Source of the DNA: JALOOE01 sp964423545
Lineage (GTDB): Bacteria > Chloroflexota > Anaerolineae > CG2-30-64-16
Length of the DNA stretch: 9,727 nucleotides
NCBI GenBank assembly: GCA_964423545.1
Contig: CAYRFV010000222.1
Coordinates: forward strand, 1 to 9,727
Direction: 5' to 3'
Position 1 is the stretch's first letter. Every line of letters begins with the position of its first letter. A model generated the notes under the pieces. It was not told the origin of the DNA, ran no database searches, and was given only the letters and a program-made list of their open reading frames with translations. The position numbers and the translations under genes were made by a program. Positions 6,795-9,727 of this stretch are shown here, in pieces.

Positions 6795-7106
6795 ATGAGC
6801 AGATTCGTAAAGGTCGCCGCAGCCAGCGAAATCCCACCCGGGGCCAAGAAGATCTTCGAGGTCGAGGGAGTGCTGATCGTGGTCGCCAACGTCGAGGGCG
6901 AGTTCTACGCAGTGGAGGATGTCTGCACGCATGACGGCGGCCCGCTGGGCGAAGGCAGGCTCGACGGCTGCCAGCTCATCTGCCCGCGCCACGGCGCACG
7001 CTTCGACGTGCGCACCGGCGCGGCCTTGACCATGCCCGCCGTCGAGCCGGCGCCAACGTATGCGGTGCGGGTGGAGGACGGCGACGTGTGGGTCGAGGCG
7101 TATTGA
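6795..7106 (+). CDS. Rieske-type [2Fe-2S] ferredoxin
   Basis: A 103-residue soluble Rieske protein. The two cluster motifs are VCTHDGGPL (Cys44, His46) and CPRHGARFD (Cys63, His66), i.e. C-x-H with C-x2-H spaced as in ferredoxin subunits of non-haem iron oxygenases. An additional Cys59 lies four residues before the second motif. There is no signal peptide or membrane segment, so this is not a cytochrome bc-type Rieske protein. No oxygenase gene is nearby. Its place between sufU2 (four-base gap) and sufT suggests either an electron donor for cluster assembly or sulfur reduction, or a resident client of the SUF machinery. Both are inference; the fold and cluster assignment are firm. Confidence 0.93.
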   Translation: MSRFVKVAAASEIPPGAKKIFEVEGVLIVVANVEGEFYAVEDVCTHDGGPLGEGRLDGCQLICPRHGARFDVRTGAALTMPAVEPAPTYAVRVEDGDVWVEAY

Positions 7107-7194
7107 TCCATGGGAGAATGAAGGACGACAGGCAACGAACAGCGAAGGACGGTGGCAGCCATGCCAGGCCGAAGCGGTTCGATGAGGAGGATGT

Positions 7195-7509
7195 ATGCCG
7201 ACGGCTACTCTAGAAGGTGTGCGCGAAGTCATCCGTCAGAATGTCTACGACCCTGAGATCGGCTTGAACATCGTGGATCTGGGCCTGGTCTACAAGATCG
7301 GCGTCAAGGAAGCCAAAGTTGTCGATATTGAAATGACGCTGACGAGCCCCGGTTGCCCGGTCGGCCCGCAGCTCATCGCCGGTGTCCAGACCTATGTGCA
7401 CCGCGCCTTTCCCGATCTGGACGAGATCAATGTCCACGTGGTCTGGTCGCCGATGTGGAACCCCGACATGATGACGCAGGAAGCCAAAGACCAGTTGGGA
7501 TTCTTCTAG
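7195..7509 (+). CDS. sufT: SufT, DUF59/MIP18-family Fe-S maturation factor
   Basis: A 104-residue single-domain DUF59 (MIP18) protein. SufT-type members help maturation of Fe-S proteins, probably in cluster transfer or under high demand. The hallmark DPEIGLNIVDLGLVY (19-33) is present, with TLTSPGCPVGPQL carrying the conserved Cys54, and WSPMWNPDMMT near the C-terminus as in the SufT/PaaD group. A strong AGGAGG (7185-7190) precedes the ATG at 7195 with four-base spacing. An out-of-frame ATG at 7191 abuts the ribosome binding site and is ignored. The gene is 88 bases after the Rieske gene; that gap shows no clear promoter. A hairpin starts at the last base of its stop codon, so this looks like the last gene of the suf block. 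No phenylacetate genes are nearby, which argues against PaaD itself. Confidence 0.93.
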   Translation: MPTATLEGVREVIRQNVYDPEIGLNIVDLGLVYKIGVKEAKVVDIEMTLTSPGCPVGPQLIAGVQTYVHRAFPDLDEINVHVVWSPMWNPDMMTQEAKDQLGFF

Positions 7510-7554
7510 ATAGAGACGGGAGACAGAGATAGAGAGCGTCTCCCTATCTCTATC
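7509..7554 (+). terminator. Long purine/pyrimidine hairpin after sufT
   Basis: GATAGAGA (7509-7516) pairs with TCTCTATC (7547-7554). After a small internal loop, GGGAGAC (7518-7524) pairs with GTCTCCC (7538-7544), giving about 15 pairs and a 13-base loop. An alternative fold pairs GAGATAG AG (7526-7534) with CTCTATCTC (7548-7556). One arm is almost all purine and the other almost all pyrimidine. It probably ends the suf transcript, but only CGTTTCT follows instead of a clean T-run, so termination may be partial. Confidence 0.55.
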
Positions 7555-7576
7555 TCGTTTCTATCCGTCTGCACCC

Positions 7577-8353
7577 ATGCCCGCACTCTATCTCGGCGCC
7601 CAGGGCTGGAGCTACCCCTCGTGGGTCGGATCATTCTATCCGCCCGGCGCTTCCTCCTTGCGCTTCCTGGAGCACTACGCCCGCGAGTTCACGACAGTCG
7701 AACTGGACACCACCTTCTACGCCGTCCCGCGACTGAGCACGATCGCTGGCTGGCGCGAGCGGACGCCGCCGGACTTCCGCTTTGCGGCGAAATTCCCGCA
7801 GGCGATCACCCATGAGAAGGGTCTTGTGAACTGCGCCGGCGATGCGGTGGCGTTTGTCGACGCCATGTCCGGGCTCGACCAGAAGCTCGGCCCGCTGCTG
7901 CTGCAGATGCCCCCCGCGTGGAGCGCCGGCGCGTTCGACGCGCTGGCGGGTTTCCTGGGCGAGCTGCCGGGCGGCTTTCGCTACGCGCTGGAGGTGCGAC
8001 ACCGCTCCTGGCTGGCGAAGGATTCGCTGCCCAGGCTGCTCGCGCTGCTCCGCAAGCACGCCGTTGCGCTCTGCCTGGTGCAACACGCCTGGATGCCCGC
8101 GTTGAACGAGACGACTGCGCCGTTCGTCTACATCCGCTGGCTGGGCCGCCGGGAGGACATCCCTGATGACGATTTCTCCCACGTACGAATCGATCGGGAC
8201 GCGCAGCTCGACGCCTGGGCCGGACAGATCAGGGCCCACTTGCAGGCCGGGCTGACCGTATACGGCTACTTCAACAACCATTACCAGGGACACTCTCCGG
8301 CGTCGGTGCGTGCGATGCAGATGCGACTGGCAGACACAGACGGACCCGACTAA
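7577..8353 (+). CDS. DUF72 (YecE-like) family protein
   Basis: A full-length 258-residue DUF72 protein, a TIM-barrel-like family of unsettled biochemical function. Family landmarks appear in order: GAQGWSYPSWVGSFYP (7-22), ELDTTFYAVP (42-51), FAAKFPQAITHEK (69-81), LLLQMPP (107-113), EVRHRSW (139-145), VYIRWLG (184-190) and YGYFNNHYQGHSP (229-241). There is no signal peptide. The ATG at 7577 is the only reasonable start because the frame upstream contains a stop at 7511-7513 and no alternative start codon. No Shine-Dalgarno sequence precedes it. It begins 22 bases after the sufT hairpin, so it depends either on read-through or on a promoter I cannot see. A functional link to Fe-S assembly is not supported by anything beyond adjacency. 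Confidence 0.9.
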   Translation: MPALYLGAQGWSYPSWVGSFYPPGASSLRFLEHYAREFTTVELDTTFYAVPRLSTIAGWRERTPPDFRFAAKFPQAITHEKGLVNCAGDAVAFVDAMSGLDQKLGPLLLQMPPAWSAGAFDALAGFLGELPGGFRYALEVRHRSWLAKDSLPRLLALLRKHAVALCLVQHAWMPALNETTAPFVYIRWLGRREDIPDDDFSHVRIDRDAQLDAWAGQIRAHLQAGLTVYGYFNNHYQGHSPASVRAMQMRLADTDGPD

Positions 8354-8381
8354 AGCGGGGGACCGGCAATCGCCCCCCGCT
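8354..8381. terminator. GC-rich hairpin between convergent genes
   Basis: AGCGGGGG (8354-8361) and CCCCCGCT (8374-8381) form a perfect 8-bp stem with a 12-base loop, starting directly after the stop of the DUF72 gene. On the + strand no T-run follows. On the - strand the hairpin is followed by TTTAG, so it may serve the convergent lipoprotein gene better, or act in both directions. Confidence 0.5.
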
Positions 8382-8416
8382 CGACAGAGGTGCGTGCGCC
8401 ACCTGCATGGATCACA

Positions 8417-9604
8417 TCACGGCAGTTTCGCCCTGCCGTATTCTCGCAGCAGTCGGATGATCTCCGGCGCGGTCTGGGCGTTACGAATCAGCCCACCCTT
8501 TTCGTCCGTGACCTTCTTCCACTCATCGACCCGGTTGGCAGCGAGCCAGGTGGTGGCCTCTTTGGAGGCAGCGCTGTTCGCCGCCCATTCCGGCCCGTCG
8601 GCCGTGCCCATGATCTTCTGGATCTTACCGTCTTTGAAAGTGAAGGTGTACGGTTTGAAGCGCACGCCCGGAGTACCGTGGACCGCCATTGCATCGTCAC
8701 GGCCAAAAGCGTTGCAGCTCACCTCCTGATTGCTCTGTGCGCAATCGGACCACACCAGGCGCAACCCCGTACCGTCCAGATACTCGATCACCGTGCGCAC
8801 CTGGGACTTGCCGACAGCCACATGCGCAGCACGATATTCGGCGTCGTCCGTGAACATCGCCATCACTGCCTCTAGGTCGCGGCGGTTCAGCGCCGACATC
8901 CAGGCGTTGACCTGTCCCACCAGATCGCTCGCCGCGGGAGGCTTCTCCTTCGCCATCTCTGAGCCGTACTCCCGGTACAGTTTGACGAGGATGGGTGCGG
9001 TCGTCCCGTTACGGATCAGCGCGCCTTTCTCATCAGTGATCTTCTTCCACTCCTCAGCGCGGTTGGCCGCCAGCCAGGCGATGACCTCTTTGGAAGCGGC
9101 GCTGTGTGCGGCCCATTCCGGGCCATCAGCCGTGCCCATGATCTTCTGGATTTTGCCGTCCTTGAAGCTGTAGCTGTATGGCTTGAAGCGCACGCCTGCC
9201 ACCCCGTTGATTACCATCGGATCATCACGGCCCCAGAGCGAGCATCTTACCTCTTGCCCCGCTTGCGTGCAGTCGGACTGGATCAGCCGTACCAGCGTGC
9301 CATCCAGATACTCGAGCACCGTGCGCACCTGCGGCTTGCCCACCCCAACGTGAGCCGCCCGGTACTCGGCGTCATCGGTGAACATGGCGATTGCGGCCTC
9401 TACATCGCGGCGATTCATGGCGGCGACGAAGGCATTCGCCTGCGCGATCAAATCGGCCTGCGCAGCGGGAGCGGACGCGGCGGTCGGTACGGCGGCGGTC
9501 GGCGGAACTGCCGTCGGTGCGACTTGCGACACGGGCGGAGGTGACGCCGTACACCCTGCAGCGAACACAATGACGATCGCGACCCAGACACTGAATAGCT
9601 TCAT
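8417..9604 (-). CDS. Lipoprotein with two tandem NTF2/SnoaL-like domains
   Basis: A 395-residue exported lipoprotein of unknown function. Residues 1-17 form a signal peptide with one charged residue (Lys2) and a hydrophobic core, ending in a lipobox-like FAAGC with Cys18 as the lipid site. A Pro/Thr/Ala/Val linker (about 20-50) follows. Two copies of a 164-residue domain come next (51-214 and 227-390), aligning without gaps at an offset of 176 residues and about 70% identical by hand. Each begins with an NTF2/SnoaL-like pattern (NRRDxEAxxAMFTDDAEYRA) and has a conserved Cys pair spaced C-x8-C (112/121 and 288/297), plausible disulfides outside the cell. No catalytic residues can be assigned, so ligand binding is only a guess. 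The start has AAGGAGGG with good spacing. It is convergent with the DUF72 gene and unrelated to the suf genes by sequence. Confidence 0.85.
   Translation of the reverse strand: MKLFSVWVAIVIVFAAGCTASPPPVSQVAPTAVPPTAAVPTAASAPAAQADLIAQANAFVAAMNRRDVEAAIAMFTDDAEYRAAHVGVGKPQVRTVLEYLDGTLVRLIQSDCTQAGQEVRCSLWGRDDPMVINGVAGVRFKPYSYSFKDGKIQKIMGTADGPEWAAHSAASKEVIAWLAANRAEEWKKITDEKGALIRNGTTAPILVKLYREYGSEMAKEKPPAASDLVGQVNAWMSALNRRDLEAVMAMFTDDAEYRAAHVAVGKSQVRTVIEYLDGTGLRLVWSDCAQSNQEVSCNAFGRDDAMAVHGTPGVRFKPYTFTFKDGKIQKIMGTADGPEWAANSAASKEATTWLAANRVDEWKKVTDEKGGLIRNAQTAPEIIRLLREYGRAKLP
8435..8926 (-). repeat. Internal duplication, copy 2 (C-terminal domain)
   Basis: This encodes residues 227-390 of the lipoprotein. 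It matches copy 1 with a constant 528-nt (176-codon) offset and no indels. DNA identity is high in places: GTGCCCATGATCTTCTGGAT occurs at 8606 and again 528 bases later at 9134. The identical protein stretch FKDGKIQKIMGTADGPEWAA is shared by both copies. Confidence 0.9.
8963..9454 (-). repeat. Internal duplication, copy 1 (N-terminal domain)
   Basis: This encodes residues 51-214 of the lipoprotein, the first NTF2/SnoaL-like unit. A 12-residue linker (SEMAKEKPPAAS) separates it from copy 2. Differences between the copies are scattered and often conservative, as expected for two domains under selection after an in-frame duplication. Confidence 0.9.
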
Positions 9605-9608
9605 ATCT

Positions 9609-9616
9609 CCCTCCTT
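9609..9616 (-). promoter_or_regulatory. Strong ribosome binding site of the lipoprotein gene
   Basis: On the - strand AAGGAGGG (9616 down to 9609) lies just before the ATG at 9604-9602. AGGAGG to ATG spacing is five bases. This fixes the start and is the best Shine-Dalgarno sequence in the window alongside that of sufT. Confidence 0.85.
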
Positions 9617-9658
9617 CCGCCCACAGAATAGCAGAGAGGTGTGGCAATCACGTGGCAG

Positions 9659-9671
9659 CAGCGTGACGCTG
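9659..9671. promoter_or_regulatory. 13-nt palindrome, possible operator
   Basis: CAGCGTGACGCTG is a perfect 6-bp inverted repeat around a single G. It lies 55 bases upstream of the lipoprotein start and 37 bases before the outward-facing TATAAT box. It could be a regulator site, but a single short palindrome in GC-rich DNA can arise by chance. Confidence 0.25.
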
Positions 9672-9707
9672 AGAACGCAACCCGTGTCGTGCCGACGGCG
9701 TTTGGTG

Positions 9708-9713
9708 TATAAT
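9708..9713 (+). promoter_or_regulatory. TATAAT -10 box facing out of the window
   Basis: A perfect TATAAT preceded by TTGGTG, in otherwise GC-rich DNA, on the strand leading out of the window. No good -35 is found 16-18 bases upstream (TGTCGT at 17 bases is poor). The flanking TG is one base out of register for an ideal extended -10. It probably serves a gene that starts beyond base 9727. Confidence 0.4.
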
Positions 9714-9727
9714 CCGCTTGATCTTGA

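Noticed and set aside
8310..9573. Several + strand open frames opposite the lipoprotein gene
   Set aside because: Their repeated segments (similar sequences 528 bases apart) only mirror the internal duplication of the - strand gene, which has a signal peptide, lipobox and strong ribosome binding site.
9625..9630. TATTCT on the - strand as a -10 for the lipoprotein gene
   Set aside because: No acceptable -35 at 16-18 bases, and the resulting leader would be very short; not strong enough to list.
1..9727. CRISPR arrays, insertion sequences, tRNA or rRNA genes
   Set aside because: No regularly spaced repeats, transposase motifs, terminal inverted repeats or RNA gene signatures were seen.

Overview
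The window is GC-rich (roughly 60% or more) and almost fully coding. Nine of its ten genes are on the + strand and one is on the - strand. Most of it is a SUF-type iron-sulfur cluster assembly locus. The source is probably a member of the Chloroflexota (green non-sulfur bacteria). That rests on the sufC-sufB-sufD order, SufU-type scaffold/sulfur-acceptor proteins instead of SufE or IscU, an actinobacterial-like (CysA2-type) sulfurtransferase, and a lipoprotein with a Pro/Thr/Ala linker after its lipobox, a style common in that phylum. This placement is inferred from style and gene order; no marker gene proves it.

Layout. Bases 2-253 are the 3' end of sufC (the ATPase). Then come sufB (377-1795) and sufD (1806-3092), which make up the rest of the SufBCD scaffold. 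Three genes follow that are not part of the textbook suf order: a two-domain rhodanese/thiosulfate sulfurtransferase (3171-4025), a first SufU paralogue with its own good sigma70-like promoter (4170-4559), and a DinB-like putative metalloenzyme (4613-5122). The canonical order then resumes with the cysteine desulfurase sufS (5149-6402), a second sufU (6416-6790), a small Rieske ferredoxin (6795-7106) and the DUF59/MIP18 gene sufT (7195-7509). A long purine/pyrimidine hairpin at 7509-7554 closes this block.

Downstream is a DUF72 (YecE-like) gene (7577-8353), then a GC-rich hairpin between convergent genes. A - strand gene follows (8417-9604). It encodes a lipoprotein made of two tandem NTF2/SnoaL-like domains that arose by an in-frame internal duplication with an exact 528-nt period. 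The last 120 bases hold its ribosome binding site, a 13-nt palindrome and a TATAAT box facing + out of the window.

How the genes fit together. SufS takes sulfur from cysteine as a persulfide. One or both SufU proteins accept it and pass it to SufBCD, where the cluster is built. SufT acts in cluster maturation or delivery, and the Rieske protein is a plausible electron carrier or client. The sulfurtransferase may add a second sulfane-sulfur source. The role of the DinB-like protein is unknown, but its family includes thiol-dependent transferases. No mobile element, CRISPR array, tRNA or rRNA was seen.
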